Below, in pieces: positions 1 to 9,444 of a DNA stretch of 64,000 nucleotides. Every line of letters starts with the position of its first letter. The first letter of the stretch is position 1. The DNA comes from Spirosoma linguale DSM 74 (GTDB lineage Bacteria > Bacteroidota > Bacteroidia > Cytophagales > Spirosomataceae). Location: contig CP001769.1 of NCBI GenBank assembly GCA_000024525.1, positions 2,962,001 to 3,026,000 of the forward strand. Direction: 5' to 3'. Below the pieces are notes generated by a model. That model saw only the letters and a program-made list of their open reading frames with translations. It ran no database searches and had not been told where the DNA came from. The translations under genes and the position numbers were made by a program.

Positions 1-1963
1 CCCGAAGTTTAAATTCGGTGAACAGTGGTAATGCCTTGGCGAACCAGTCTTCGCGCTGGAGGTTCCAGCCAGCCGAAGCCGAAGGGAAAATCTTGGTTCG
101 CAAACCGGAGGCCAGTTTCGAACTCTCATCCTGACGCAGTGTAGCCTCAAAAAGGTATTTGCCGTCGAAATTATAATTGAATCGGCCGAATACCGACTGG
201 AATGCGCGGGCCCGTACGTATTCGCTGTTGCTTTTTGTACGGTCGTCGCCCAGGTTCAGGGTTGGCAAGTCATTACTAACCAGGTTTGACGAAGCCGTGG
301 CAACCCCCTCCTCGCGATAATCTTCCCACTGGTAACCGCCCAAGATCGAGAAATTGTGCTTCTCCCCTAACTTGTACTCGTAGGTGGCCAGGAACTGGAG
401 ATTCGTGTTACGAACCAGTTCATTGGTTACCTGATAGGAGTTTGGGTTATTGGCATAGCTTAAAATCCGGGATTTGCCCCAGAGCGGTACGGTACGGGCA
501 AACTGCTGCCGGAGTGACGGCCGATACTGAACACCAGCCACACTGCGTAACGTCAGCCCTTTAACAAAGTTTGCCGCCTGGAGCGTCACCACGCCATCGA
601 ACTGGCGTTTGTTCTGGTTGTTATACCCACCCGATTCGAGCAACCCGTAGGCTGTAGCCGCCGAACCAGCACCATTGTATCGTCCTTCGGGTGTGAAGAA
701 GGGCGTTCTGGTTCGAAGCCGGTACACCTGATACAGCAACCCGCTTCCATTGGCATCGGTAGATGACTGCCTGACCTGTTCCAGCGAGTACGACAGGCGG
801 GTATCGAGCGAGAGATGTTTGGTAAGCTGAGCCCCCAGATTGAGCCGGACGTTATACCGTTTCATATTATCCGGGCCTACTTTAAACACCCCCTGTTTCT
901 CATAGTACCCCGCCGAAAGCAGGAAATTCACTTTATCGCTACCACCCCGTGCGGTAAAGTTGTGGGTTTTCATAGCCGTGTATTTCCGCAGCAACTGGTC
1001 TGTCAGTGACTGTTGATTATAGTACAGATAGGTGCCCGTATCGGCCGGATTGACCACATAGGGGATGTTATTACGAATACGCTGTAAATCGTCCTCGGTA
1101 TATTCAGGTGCGCTACCCGAGTTTGCCCGTGCGAGGTTGGAGAATTGCGCTTCTTCCAGTAAACTCATGCGGCCCGGTACATTGATAGACCAGTCGGTAC
1201 CGTATTGAGCCAGATAGTCAAAGGTTACTTTACCCGATTTACCTTTCTTGGTCGTTACCAGCACAACCCCACCCGCAGCCTGCGCGCCATAAATTGCCGC
1301 TGCCGCTGCATCTTTCAGTACGCTGATACTTTCGATGTCGTTGGGGTTCAACGTAGTCATGGTCGAAATAGGCACACTAACACCATCCAGAATGACCAGC
1401 GGATCAACGTTCCCGTTGGCCGACGTAACACCCCGTATCTGAAGTCGAATAGATTCATTGCCGGGCTGTCCGCTCTGACGGGTAATCGTGAGTCCGGGCG
1501 TAACACCCTGCAACGCATTGGCCAGGTTCGTTGTTGGCCGGTATTGAAGTGCCTTGGAATCGACTGTCGATACGGCTCCCGTCAGGTTCACTTTTTTCTG
1601 GGTGCCATAGCCAACAACTACAACTTCTTCGAGTGCCTTATCGTCGTTTTGCAACTGTATGTTAATGACTGAACGATTGTTTACGTCGACCTCCTGCCGA
1701 ACGTAGCCAACGAAACTGACGATCAGCACGGCTTTTCCGGAAGGCACACTGATCTTGAACTGCCCGGATGCATCCGTCGTCGTACCACGTGATGTACCTT
1801 TAATAACGACGCTTACGCCAGGTAGCCCATCGCCTTTTTCGTCGGTAATCTTTCCGGATACGGGCTGGTCTGCTGAGCCAGCCGAAACCGAAATACTAAC
1901 AACCATCTGTAACATGAAGAGCCATACAAGTGATGCCCTTCGGAAGAGGTAAATGTTTCGCAT
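1..1963 (-). CDS. SusC/RagA-family TonB-dependent outer-membrane receptor, C-terminus cut off by window edge
   Basis: Reading the minus strand from an ATG at 1963 gives an open frame to the window edge, about 654 codons. It begins MRNIYLFRRA, followed by a hydrophobic signal segment (VWLFMLQMVVSISVSAGSA). Next come a CarboxypepD_reg-like domain (about 27-105, VSGKITDEKGDGLPGVSVVI), the EEVVVVGYGTQKK linker and a TonB plug (NPNDIESISVLKDAAAAAIYG, then GGVVLVTTKKGK). Beta-barrel strands follow. The family imports glycans or other large ligands across the outer membrane with a SusD lipoprotein and TonB energy. The SusD partner, if present, would lie beyond position 1. Family call is certain; substrate is unknown. 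The lyase upstream on the same strand suggests a polysaccharide, which is inference. Confidence 0.93.
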   Translation of the reverse strand, partial: MRNIYLFRRASLVWLFMLQMVVSISVSAGSADQPVSGKITDEKGDGLPGVSVVIKGTSRGTTTDASGQFKISVPSGKAVLIVSFVGYVRQEVDVNNRSVINIQLQNDDKALEEVVVVGYGTQKKVNLTGAVSTVDSKALQYRPTTNLANALQGVTPGLTITRQSGQPGNESIRLQIRGVTSANGNVDPLVILDGVSVPISTMTTLNPNDIESISVLKDAAAAAIYGAQAAGGVVLVTTKKGKSGKVTFDYLAQYGTDWSINVPGRMSLLEEAQFSNLARANSGSAPEYTEDDLQRIRNNIPYVVNPADTGTYLYYNQQSLTDQLLRKYTAMKTHNFTARGGSDKVNFLLSAGYYEKQGVFKVGPDNMKRYNVRLNLGAQLTKHLSLDTRLSYSLEQVRQSSTDANGSGLLYQVYRLRTRTPFFTPEGRYNGAGSAATAYGLLESGGYNNQNKRQFDGVVTLQAANFVKGLTLRSVAGVQYRPSLRQQFARTVPLWGKSRILSYANNPNSYQVTNELVRNTNLQFLATYEYKLGEKHNFSILGGYQWEDYREEGVATASSNLVSNDLPTLNLGDDRTKSNSEYVRARAFQSVFGRFNYNFDGKYLFEATLRQDESSKLASGLRTKIFPSASAGWNLQREDWFAKALPLFTEFKLR

Positions 1964-2420
1964 AGTTAGTTTAACATATTAGATGAAAATTGACTTAGGT
2001 GAATCCTTTTGAGTAATTACTTTACGAGCGTAAGCCGGTCTGTGAGATTTATGTCAGCCCGTTTGACAGTTCATTATTCTGGCTAAAAAACTTTCCTTTT
2101 CAGCTTACACTTTTTAATCTGCCTTTAATAATAGTAAAGCTCATGACAAGTTTACATCAACTAGTAGACATTATAATTTGAGCCTTTTTCCATATAGAGT
2201 TCAATTTAAACAGGCTTTACTTATAAATGTGGTGTTTTTTTTATGCAACCGTTCCCACAAACGGTTGCGGCACCGATTCTGTAAAACGTTAGCTTTAATT
2301 CATATTTAATTTTCTCTTCACTTTCGGACAGTTGCCAGGGCCACTGTTAGGCATAGTCTATGCCTTCCCGCTTCCAACGACACTAAGCTCTTAGTTGAAA
2401 TCCGTATACCACGATAGGCT
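1964..2420. other. Intergenic leader of the SusC-like gene
   Basis: About 450 bp of AT-rich DNA between the SusC-like start and the terminator of the upstream lyase gene. I see no reading frame with protein-like content. It must hold the promoter of the SusC-like gene, and it contains the 9-bp dyad listed separately. No clear TAnnTTTG box was found in the minus orientation. Confidence 0.5.
2245..2268. promoter_or_regulatory. Operator-like dyad upstream of the SusC-like gene
   Basis: GCAACCGTT, six bases, then AACGGTTGC form a perfect 9-bp inverted repeat 282 bp upstream of the SusC-like start codon. Size and symmetry fit a dimeric repressor site. LacI-type regulators often control glycan-uptake genes, but no regulator is encoded nearby, so the binding protein is unknown. 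There is no T-run after either arm, so a terminator is unlikely. Confidence 0.4.
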
Positions 2421-2462
2421 GAAAAACAAATTGGGTGTAGCCTGATGACTACACCCAATTTG
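2421..2462 (-). terminator. Rho-independent terminator after the lyase gene
   Basis: A perfect 14-bp stem (2427-2440 with 2449-2462, core GGGTGTAG/CTACACCC) and an 8-base loop are followed on the minus strand by TTTTTC. It lies 30 bp past the stop of the minus-strand heparinase-like gene, so it should end that transcript and insulate the SusC-like gene. Confidence 0.85.
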
Positions 2463-2491
2463 ATACCTTAACGTCGATACACTCGTTCTAT

Positions 2492-4378
2492 CTAGCGTGG
2501 CCACTGAGCCAACGGCTTCGGAGCTTGCTTTTTCTGACTGGCCGGGGAGCCCGGCATGAGAATTACCCGAATGACCGACTTTGTATTGGCCGGAATCTTT
2601 ACGTCGAACCCGACCAGCGTTGTTCCCGGATTTGGTGCATCATACTCATGGACAGGCACCGTTGGCCAGGTTTTGAAGTCAATCTGGGCAGGCTCCGTAA
2701 CCTGAATCGTCAGCACTTTACCATCTTTGGTCAGTTCAACCCGATTGGTTCCCGTCAGCTTCACGTTCGCTGGGGTCAGGAGTGTCCATCGTACTGTAGC
2801 CTCGACGGGCGATGTTTCGAGTTCATCCTGAACGACCACATATGCATTGTCTACGATGGCTATACCCCGGCTCGCCTTTGTCAGCGACTGCCTGTACACA
2901 CTCGACAAATCGAATTGAGCACTCATGAAATCAGCGGACGACGAGTGGGCCGTAAGCGGTGCTTTCCCATCAACTGCCTGTAATTCATCATTGACGCTCA
3001 GGGTATTATGCGCAAAGTTGTTGTAGCGCAGGATTTGCCAGCGTTGCGAGTTCTGCCGCATGTTCCACAAATCTACCCCTTTAGATTCCAGTGATTCGTA
3101 CTCCTGCATACCAAAGTCCATCGCCCATCGTACGCCATCGGCCTCCATCACAAATGAACCAACATCCATATGTGCGTGACTTGTTGAGGGACTGCCCCCC
3201 TTTATACCGACAAAAATTGCCGCCGGGTCGGACCAGGATGTGCGCATCAGGGCAACGGGTGTTTTACCTTCACCAACCCACATAGTTGATTTAGGCTCCT
3301 TTATCCGGGTTATCCCTATTCCATTGCCCCAGAGCAGGGCCGCTGGCAGCAGTCGATCCCGAAGTTGTTTTTTCAGATCACCATTCATCAACCGGCTGCG
3401 TTCAACCCAAAGCAACGAGGGGTCATTGCGTTTTTTGGCGAACCAGAACATAGCGGGCTGTAACTCGCCATTCAGGCCCGAGTCCGAATAATTATAGGCA
3501 TTGCCCGACGGCCCGGTCATGTTTTCCAGGTAAGCCGCCGTTTGCAGAAATCCGGGTTGTGCCGATAGCCCGAAGTCGCTCCCGAAAAGTTTATCGAGGG
3601 CGCTGATGAGCATGACATTGAAACTCGTTCCATAACCCCAGTAACTGTAGCCTTCAGGATAGGCCCCATCGGGTTTATAATCACCCATGGGTAGTACTAC
3701 CGAGGTAACAGCCCGATTGATTAACGTCCGCGACTGTTCCGGCTGATCTTCGTACAGGGCAATGGCTGCGTAGGTTATACCAGCATTACACACCTGATTC
3801 CAGTTATTGGTGCTTTTCAGCCAGCTATTGTACTTCGTATCCAGCGATGGCTCGATGCCTTTTTTCAGGATCGCTTCTTTGATGGACAGACGGGATTGTT
3901 CGGACAGATCGTTGTACAGCCAGTCGTAGCCTATCGAAACAGCCATTGTCATTTCGGCTACATCCAGAAAATGTGAGGGATTCCAGTCGGAGAAGGCCGC
4001 TATGGTCAATAGTTCGGTTTCGGCCCGTTTCAGGTATTTTTCCTGGCGGGTCATCCGCCAGGCATACGATAAATAGAAAATCCGGCGTAGTGCCTCCCTC
4101 GATTTATCAAGTAGTCGACGACCAATTTGAATCCGTTTCAGCGGCTCGACACTCACCAGTTGATCGCACTCGGTCAAAACAGCCTGGTGAAGTTTCTCCC
4201 AGCTTTTATCAGCACCGATTGATCGTTTCAGCCCCTCCTCTTCCCCTTTCAGCAGCAACAGCCTTGGGTGACCGGGTATCGAAACGGCAGCCGTGAGCGG
4301 GTTAGTCTGCGCCCTGACCGCGACCTGCACCAGCAGGACGGCCAACAAAGTTTTACAAAACGAATTAAACGAAAGCAT
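2492..4378 (-). CDS. Secreted heparinase II/III-like polysaccharide lyase
   Basis: 628 aa with a signal peptide (hydrophobic LLAVLLVQVAV, then RAQ). The N-terminal two thirds are helical and typical of alpha/alpha-toroid lyases (NNWNQVCNAGITYAA, GYSYWGYGTSFNVML). Around residue 399 is the heparinase II/III C-terminal signature SHAHMDVGSFVMEADGVRWA. Such enzymes cleave uronic-acid-containing polysaccharides by beta-elimination in the periplasm or outside the cell. The substrate (alginate, heparin-like or other) cannot be read from the sequence. It sits 37 bp downstream of the SGNH hydrolase on the same strand and ends at a strong terminator, so the two are probably co-transcribed and act on the same glycan. 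Confidence 0.85.
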   Translation of the reverse strand: MLSFNSFCKTLLAVLLVQVAVRAQTNPLTAAVSIPGHPRLLLLKGEEEGLKRSIGADKSWEKLHQAVLTECDQLVSVEPLKRIQIGRRLLDKSREALRRIFYLSYAWRMTRQEKYLKRAETELLTIAAFSDWNPSHFLDVAEMTMAVSIGYDWLYNDLSEQSRLSIKEAILKKGIEPSLDTKYNSWLKSTNNWNQVCNAGITYAAIALYEDQPEQSRTLINRAVTSVVLPMGDYKPDGAYPEGYSYWGYGTSFNVMLISALDKLFGSDFGLSAQPGFLQTAAYLENMTGPSGNAYNYSDSGLNGELQPAMFWFAKKRNDPSLLWVERSRLMNGDLKKQLRDRLLPAALLWGNGIGITRIKEPKSTMWVGEGKTPVALMRTSWSDPAAIFVGIKGGSPSTSHAHMDVGSFVMEADGVRWAMDFGMQEYESLESKGVDLWNMRQNSQRWQILRYNNFAHNTLSVNDELQAVDGKAPLTAHSSSADFMSAQFDLSSVYRQSLTKASRGIAIVDNAYVVVQDELETSPVEATVRWTLLTPANVKLTGTNRVELTKDGKVLTIQVTEPAQIDFKTWPTVPVHEYDAPNPGTTLVGFDVKIPANTKSVIRVILMPGSPASQKKQAPKPLAQWPR

Positions 4379-4415
4379 AACGACTGGCGTAAGTGTGTAA
4401 ACGATAAAGCGCTAC

Positions 4416-5075
4416 TTATTTTCCGGCAGTCATTAATATGGCCTTCATCTGCTCGGCGACAAGCTGGTTACCAGCATCATTGAGATGAACACGGTCGGTG
4501 GTAAGAACCCCTTTCTCTTTGTTTTCGGGGTTATTTTTAAGGTTGTACTCCAGGAAGGCTTTACGTAAATCGACCAGCGGTAAGTTCTGGCGTTTGGCCA
4601 GGTCACGGATCAACTGGCTGTACTGATTCAGGTCGCCATCCTGCTGATTACTGAAGTCGGTTTTTTCACCGATGGCGGCTGGCGTACACAGGATGACACG
4701 GGCGTTGGCCGCTTTCAGCTTTTTGACCACTGCTTCGTAAAATTTTACAAACTTATCGGGGTCTGTACCCGTACCATAGGAGGCTTTGTGCCAAACGTCA
4801 TTAACCCCTACCCAAACTACCACCACATCGGGCTGTTTCGCCAGGACATCCTCATCCATTCGCAGAAAGAGGTCATAAATCTTGTTACCGCCAATACCCG
4901 CGCCAATCAGTTCGAACTGGTCGGCAGGTACCATTTTACGAAGTCGGTCAATATAACCGCCGGGATTCACACCTGCCTGGGTGATGGAATCGCCAAAGAA
5001 CACGACACGGGTAGGCTTGGCTGCGCTCATGGCCAACAGCCCCAGGGTTACTAAAAAAAGCAGAGGTTTTATCAT
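4416..5075 (-). CDS. Exported SGNH/GDSL-type hydrolase (esterase or deacetylase)
   Basis: From the ATG at 5075 the protein is 219 aa and starts MIKPLLFLVTLGLLAMSAA, a clean signal peptide. A longer frame reaches back to 5177, but its extra 34 residues are not signal-like, so I reject it. SGNH blocks: VVFFGDSIT (nucleophile Ser about residue 30), GAGIGGNKIYD (block II Gly), VWVGVNDVW (block III Asn), and DRVHLNDAG (block V Asp and His). The family removes acyl groups from carbohydrates or lipids. It is followed 37 bp later by the lyase gene, so a role in deacetylating the same polysaccharide is plausible. Confidence 0.87.
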   Translation of the reverse strand: MIKPLLFLVTLGLLAMSAAKPTRVVFFGDSITQAGVNPGGYIDRLRKMVPADQFELIGAGIGGNKIYDLFLRMDEDVLAKQPDVVVVWVGVNDVWHKASYGTGTDPDKFVKFYEAVVKKLKAANARVILCTPAAIGEKTDFSNQQDGDLNQYSQLIRDLAKRQNLPLVDLRKAFLEYNLKNNPENKEKGVLTTDRVHLNDAGNQLVAEQMKAILMTAGK

Positions 5076-5507
5076 TGTAGTCATACTACATAAAGCAACC
5101 AACGAATTACCAATACTCACAACGACGTCCTTTCTGCTGGTGAAATCATCAACCGGCACTTCTGCATCTTTTGACACCAGGTAGTGAAAGTGTAAATTAG
5201 TTATCTATAAAAAAAATTATGATATGGATATCGTTTATAAAGATCAACAATTAAACCTGAAATTTGTAAACATTAATTAAATTTTAATATATTATAGTTA
5301 CCATATTTAATATATTGCACACTCTCACTAAAAATAAGTTATCCAGAATAGATATAGATTGACTATTAACTCATAATTTCCCACAAAAATTACACCAGAC
5401 CAGCTCCATATGTTACATATATAAAACCATATGCAGTAGCTGAGTAGCTAATAATTTACCGTACGCATTTCTACCACATCCATAAAGCTTTCTTTCATTT
5501 CGCTTCA
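5076..5507. other. AT-rich divergent intergenic region
   Basis: About 430 bp, very AT-rich, between divergent genes (SGNH hydrolase on minus, GT14 on plus). It must hold both promoters. I see no convincing open frame, RNA gene or long repeat. Base composition changes abruptly from the hydrolase side and continues into the AT-rich GT14 gene, suggesting one acquired segment. Confidence 0.45.
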
Positions 5508-6500
5508 ATGTATTACAAACTATATTTAATACTTGCTCATGACAAGCCTTTACAACTGCAGGCGTTGGTCAGTAAATTAAATGATGACCATTCTATTTTT
5601 ATCATTCATATTGATAAGGATTCAACGATTAGCAATTTTAAATCAATCATAAATTCGGACAACGTTTATTTTCTTGAAAACAGGCTATCGTGTATTTGGG
5701 GAAATGTATCGATTGTACGAGCTACTTTATTGCTAATCGAATTTGCTTTAAATCTTGGGAAAGATGGCCACTTAATATTGCTGTCCGGTGCCTGTATGCC
5801 CCTTGTATCAAACGCAGCCATAACAAACTTCTTATCAGCTAATAAAAATGTAAATTTTATAGACATTTATAAGGCAGAACAATTTTTAGATCCAGAGGAA
5901 AGTTCAAGACGGTTCTTTTCCTATACTACTCATTTTAGACCAAGATTAGCCGTCAGTATCAAGCCGATTCATTCCATCAGTTCGTTTCTTTATGAATTAA
6001 AACGAGTGATAAAATTTGTGCTATTGGTTGTAGCGGAAGAAAGGTATAATGAATTAGTAAATCTGAAAGAGTTTACGCAAAAACGGACATCTTTTTTTTC
6101 AAAAAACTATGGAGGGAGCCAGTGGTGGGCACTTACACGTTCAACGGCTATGGCAATTCTGAATCATACAAAAAATAATCCCGAACATTTAAATCAATAC
6201 ACATTCACGCACGCGCCCGACGAAATCTTTTTTCAGACCCTGGTTATGAACTTACCTGAAGTCTTAAAAAAAGTAGCATTTAAGCCTTCTCTTACCTACG
6301 CAAACTGGTCGAGAAAAGGCGTGCATCTTCCCGTTACATTTAAACGGGAAGACTTAAACGAATTGGCTGGGGCAAAATCAGAAAATTATTTGTTTGCCCG
6401 AAAATTTGACATCGGAGTTGATGATTTTTTTATCACTGAGTTACCAATCGTTGGCCATAGTACAGAGACTGTAACGTCAAAGCCTATTTCAGCATCCTGA
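5508..6500 (+). CDS. Core-2/I-branching-type glycosyltransferase (GT14-like)
   Basis: 330 aa, no signal peptide. The start MYYKLYLILAHDKPLQLQALV and the run FIIHIDKDS, then LENRLSCIWGNVSIVRATLLL and GHLILLSGACMPLVS, match the beta-1,6-N-acetylglucosaminyltransferase fold (PF02485). SQWWALTR and HAPDEIFFQTLVMN are the conserved later blocks. In bacteria these enzymes add sugars to surface or exported glycans. The gene is clearly more AT-rich than the operon it faces. Its stop is 4 bp from the stop of the minus-strand GT2 gene, and it is the only plus-strand gene of the polysaccharide island, which points to separate acquisition. Donor and acceptor sugars are unknown. Confidence 0.85.
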   Translation: MYYKLYLILAHDKPLQLQALVSKLNDDHSIFIIHIDKDSTISNFKSIINSDNVYFLENRLSCIWGNVSIVRATLLLIEFALNLGKDGHLILLSGACMPLVSNAAITNFLSANKNVNFIDIYKAEQFLDPEESSRRFFSYTTHFRPRLAVSIKPIHSISSFLYELKRVIKFVLLVVAEERYNELVNLKEFTQKRTSFFSKNYGGSQWWALTRSTAMAILNHTKNNPEHLNQYTFTHAPDEIFFQTLVMNLPEVLKKVAFKPSLTYANWSRKGVHLPVTFKREDLNELAGAKSENYLFARKFDIGVDDFFITELPIVGHSTETVTSKPISAS

Positions 6501-6504
6501 CTAA

Positions 6505-7527
6505 TTAGTGTCCGATTGGACGCGCGTTAGATAGTTTTGGCGGGGGTGCAATTGTCTGAATCGCCATTTTAGCATACAGTTTACAAACGCGCAATACAAT
6601 ACCAACATCCGTGTGCAGGTCCAGAATTCCTTTAACATAGGTTTCCACCTGTTTGTAATTATGGGTCCGATCCCATAAGGCGCTTGCTTTACCCAATTCA
6701 TAACCCGCCCAGATTCGGGTCGACTGGCGCGAAACTCTAACTCTGTCGGCCTCGGGCAAATGTTCACTTATTACCTTAGAAAGGAATTTTAAGTCACGAA
6801 CCGTTTGTCCGGCCATTGTTTTAGCGTTCGATATAGAATCATTATGGACGCGGTATTCGGCCAGCACTTCCGGGGTATAGGCAACCGGGTAATAACGGGC
6901 AATACGTACCCACATTTCCCAGTCTTCGCCGTAGGTCACACCATAGAAAGAACCCAATTTTTCATACACAGATCGTCTTACCACCTTGCAGGCATATTGA
7001 AGACACTGCTGTTTAGCAATCGTATAGAGCCAGTTGGGAATAACCCCTTCGGTTTCCATTACGGTATTTTGTTCTGAAAGCGGATTTCCGTTTTCATCGA
7101 TGTGTATGAACCGGCTAAAGGCTGCGCCTATTTCGGGATACTTCTCGAAGAGCTCATTCATTTTCCGGTAAAAGCCTGGCCGGGCGCGGTCATCACCGTG
7201 CAGCAAATGCACCAGCTGCCCTTTTGCACGGTTAATGCATGTTTCGAAATTACGCAGGCTACCTACATTTTGTGGCTGCCGATAATACAGAACACGTCCC
7301 TGCCCAATACTGGCCACCAGTGCGGCTACATCGGCATCAGTGCTGGCGTCGTCCACTACCTCAATCTGCATCTGGTCAGCGCCGGGGTCCTGCGCCAATA
7401 CCGAGCTGAGCGTTTCGCGCAGGTAATTCGAGCAGTTATAAACAGGTATCATTACCGACCAGAGCGGCCGGTTTATATCTTCTGGTAATGAAGGTATTAC
7501 GGGCGGGTGTTGCGGAATGCGGTCCAT
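6505..7527 (-). CDS. GT2 family glycosyltransferase (paralogue of the 13822-14877 gene)
   Basis: 340 aa. GT-A fold: PLWSVMIPVYNCSNYLRETL at about 21-40, VVDDASTDADV near 57, and the DXD-type metal site HLLHGDDRARPGFY around 112. YGEDWEMWVRIARYYPVAYTP is the acceptor-side segment. Last gene of the minus-strand polysaccharide operon, 109 bp after the deacetylase. The N-terminal 130 residues are strikingly similar to the first gene of the operon (13822-14877), while the C-terminal third differs. This suggests duplication followed by acceptor-domain divergence. It likely transfers one sugar during assembly of the exported glycan; the specificity is unknown. Confidence 0.9.
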   Translation of the reverse strand: MDRIPQHPPVIPSLPEDINRPLWSVMIPVYNCSNYLRETLSSVLAQDPGADQMQIEVVDDASTDADVAALVASIGQGRVLYYRQPQNVGSLRNFETCINRAKGQLVHLLHGDDRARPGFYRKMNELFEKYPEIGAAFSRFIHIDENGNPLSEQNTVMETEGVIPNWLYTIAKQQCLQYACKVVRRSVYEKLGSFYGVTYGEDWEMWVRIARYYPVAYTPEVLAEYRVHNDSISNAKTMAGQTVRDLKFLSKVISEHLPEADRVRVSRQSTRIWAGYELGKASALWDRTHNYKQVETYVKGILDLHTDVGIVLRVCKLYAKMAIQTIAPPPKLSNARPIGH

Positions 7528-7636
7528 TTTAAACGTTTTTTAGTCAATGCATTGGTCCTGAAAACGTAGCCTATAATGCTTTAGGCGTTAAGTAGTTGAC
7601 GGTACGACACAGTTATACTGTTATTATCGACTGCCT

Positions 7637-8656
7637 TCACGCGTGTGAATACCAGGCGTCGAGCTTCTTCCCGAACGTCGGCTTATCCCAGTTACACACC
7701 TGGTATCGATGCATTCTCAACGGGTTGGTCTGATTTGTCACAACACCCTCCTCTGTCGTTACTGCCGTAGAAAGCCCTTCTTCCCTGACAAGGGCAACAC
7801 TCGTTTCGTTGTAGTTGCCATATGGATAAGCAAACACCTCAATCAGGTTTCCCAGTTGTTCGTGAAGGTACTGGTTCCCCCCTCTGATTTCGCTGGCTTG
7901 CTCCTCAGGAGGCCGTTCGCCCAATGCCGGATGATTCATAGTATGTGAACCAATGGTAAATAATGAATTCGACGTTAACGCATGCAGGTGATCGGGGGTC
8001 ATACAGCGCAGGGCAGCCGGCCTTTCTTTTGGCAAGCCAGCCCATTCTCGCAATTTGGCCATTTGCACCTGCTGCTCCGCTGCCGACATCGTCTTTAAGC
8101 GTTGCCAGACCTGTTCGTATATACGACACCGTTCGGTGGGTGTGCTTACGCAGGCTTCCCAAGTTTTTTGCTGCTCACTAAGCAGGGGGGTGAGTACGGT
8201 TTCGCTGCTCAGATCGGCGGTTAACAGCTCATTTTTAATTGTTATCTGTAACTGACTCGGTAGCTCTGGCGCATCGACAAGTATCGTTTGTAACTCATCC
8301 CACCAGAATGGAGCCTGGCTTTCGCAGTGTTGGGTAGCGATGAAGAACGTAGCTGGCACCTTATACTTTTCCAGCAGGGGTTTTGCGTGGATAAAGTTAT
8401 CGATATAGCCGTCATCGAACGTCAGTACAACAGACCGATCTTTAACCGACCGGGTTGCTACGGCCTGGCGCAATTCTGTCAGCGATACCGGATGCCAGTA
8501 CTGGCAGATTTCGGCTAGCTGTTGCTCAAAATTTTCAGGGTTGACCGCCAATTGCCACGGGTCACACGGCAGGGTGTCTACCCGATGATACATCAGAATC
8601 AGCGCTCTGTTTGCTGACGTCCGACTGCGAAGCTTATTCCACCACGTCCTGATCAA
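7637..8656 (-). CDS. Polysaccharide deacetylase (NodB domain)
   Basis: 339 aa. NodB motifs: ALILMYHRVD near residue 18, VVLTFDDGYIDNF around 76-88 (the Asp pair holding base and metal ligand), GSHTMNHPALG (metal His residues), and FAYPYGNYNETS. A 130-residue insert between the second and third motifs (FWWDELQ onward) is common in deacetylases from polysaccharide clusters. No signal peptide is obvious, so it probably acts in the cytoplasm on a lipid-linked or nascent glycan, removing N- or O-acetyl groups. Its start overlaps the methyltransferase stop by 4 bp (translational coupling). Confidence 0.9.
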   Translation of the reverse strand: MIRTWWNKLRSRTSANRALILMYHRVDTLPCDPWQLAVNPENFEQQLAEICQYWHPVSLTELRQAVATRSVKDRSVVLTFDDGYIDNFIHAKPLLEKYKVPATFFIATQHCESQAPFWWDELQTILVDAPELPSQLQITIKNELLTADLSSETVLTPLLSEQQKTWEACVSTPTERCRIYEQVWQRLKTMSAAEQQVQMAKLREWAGLPKERPAALRCMTPDHLHALTSNSLFTIGSHTMNHPALGERPPEEQASEIRGGNQYLHEQLGNLIEVFAYPYGNYNETSVALVREEGLSTAVTTEEGVVTNQTNPLRMHRYQVCNWDKPTFGKKLDAWYSHA

Positions 8657-9417
8657 GAGATATGCGGTTTAACGGCCTTGACTGTAATAATTACCGGATA
8701 ATTAGGGTCTTTTGCCGCCAGTTGCTCTTTAGTCACTTCAGATACGCCAACCCCATACAGGAAGCTCGTGGCAACAAATACATTTCCATGCTGCTCAATG
8801 TCAATGGCCGTAACGGGAAAAACCTCCGCCAGCATTCGACGCATCGATGTGGATGTAAACGACCAGAACCACGTGCTCTGCCATTCGTCGCTGGCGATTT
8901 GCGAAATTCCGGGTGAGGTAAGCAGCAAAATCCCGCCGGGCTTTAAAATCCGCTCGCAGGTTTTAAGCGCATCTTTCGCATTATAAATCAGGTGCAGGGT
9001 TTGCGTTAGCACAATGCAGTCGAAGCTATTATCGGGAATGTGCGGTGCATCGCTCAAATCGCCCACAATAGTTGCCACCGGGTTGTTACTATGAATATGC
9101 AGGACATCGCTTTTGGTAACCTGCTGGCCACCAAAGCGGAGCGTGTACTCATTATCCCCAATTTCAAGCACCCTTCCTTTGATACAACCGGCCTGCTGCT
9201 GAAGGAAATTTTCAATATAATACCGGTCTACCGGCCCGCCCCTATCATACCCGAATTGAGTACTGAATGGCGTTGTTCGGTTAAAATCCCCAAACTGAAC
9301 CTGCCCAACTGGTGGCATAAATGCTTTGTATACTCCCAGCTTTTTTAACCAGCGTAAAGCAAAAGCGGGGGCATTTTTTTTAATAAACGTTTTGATAAGC
9401 GTGCCGTTAAATGTCAA
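8653..9417 (-). CDS. SAM-dependent methyltransferase (class I, type 11)
   Basis: 254 aa. SAM-binding motif I appears as GRVLEIGDNEYTLRFG at about residues 80-95. It is followed by IPDNSFDCIVLTQTLHLIYN (motif IV region) and ILKPGGILLLTSPGISQI. It lies in the middle of the polysaccharide operon, overlapping the deacetylase by 4 bp and 27 bp after a GT2 gene. In Wzm/Wzt systems with a Wzt carbohydrate-binding tail, chain length is often set by a terminal methyl or phosphate cap. A capping or sugar-methylating role is therefore a reasonable inference, not something the sequence proves. Confidence 0.85.
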   Translation of the reverse strand: MTFNGTLIKTFIKKNAPAFALRWLKKLGVYKAFMPPVGQVQFGDFNRTTPFSTQFGYDRGGPVDRYYIENFLQQQAGCIKGRVLEIGDNEYTLRFGGQQVTKSDVLHIHSNNPVATIVGDLSDAPHIPDNSFDCIVLTQTLHLIYNAKDALKTCERILKPGGILLLTSPGISQIASDEWQSTWFWSFTSTSMRRMLAEVFPVTAIDIEQHGNVFVATSFLYGVGVSEVTKEQLAAKDPNYPVIITVKAVKPHIS

Positions 9418-9444
9418 ACAAAAACAAACAATACTTGTACTACC

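Noticed and set aside
1205..1672. 155-codon plus-strand open frame
   Set aside because: Lies fully inside the SusC-like gene on the opposite strand; composition is that of an antisense shadow.
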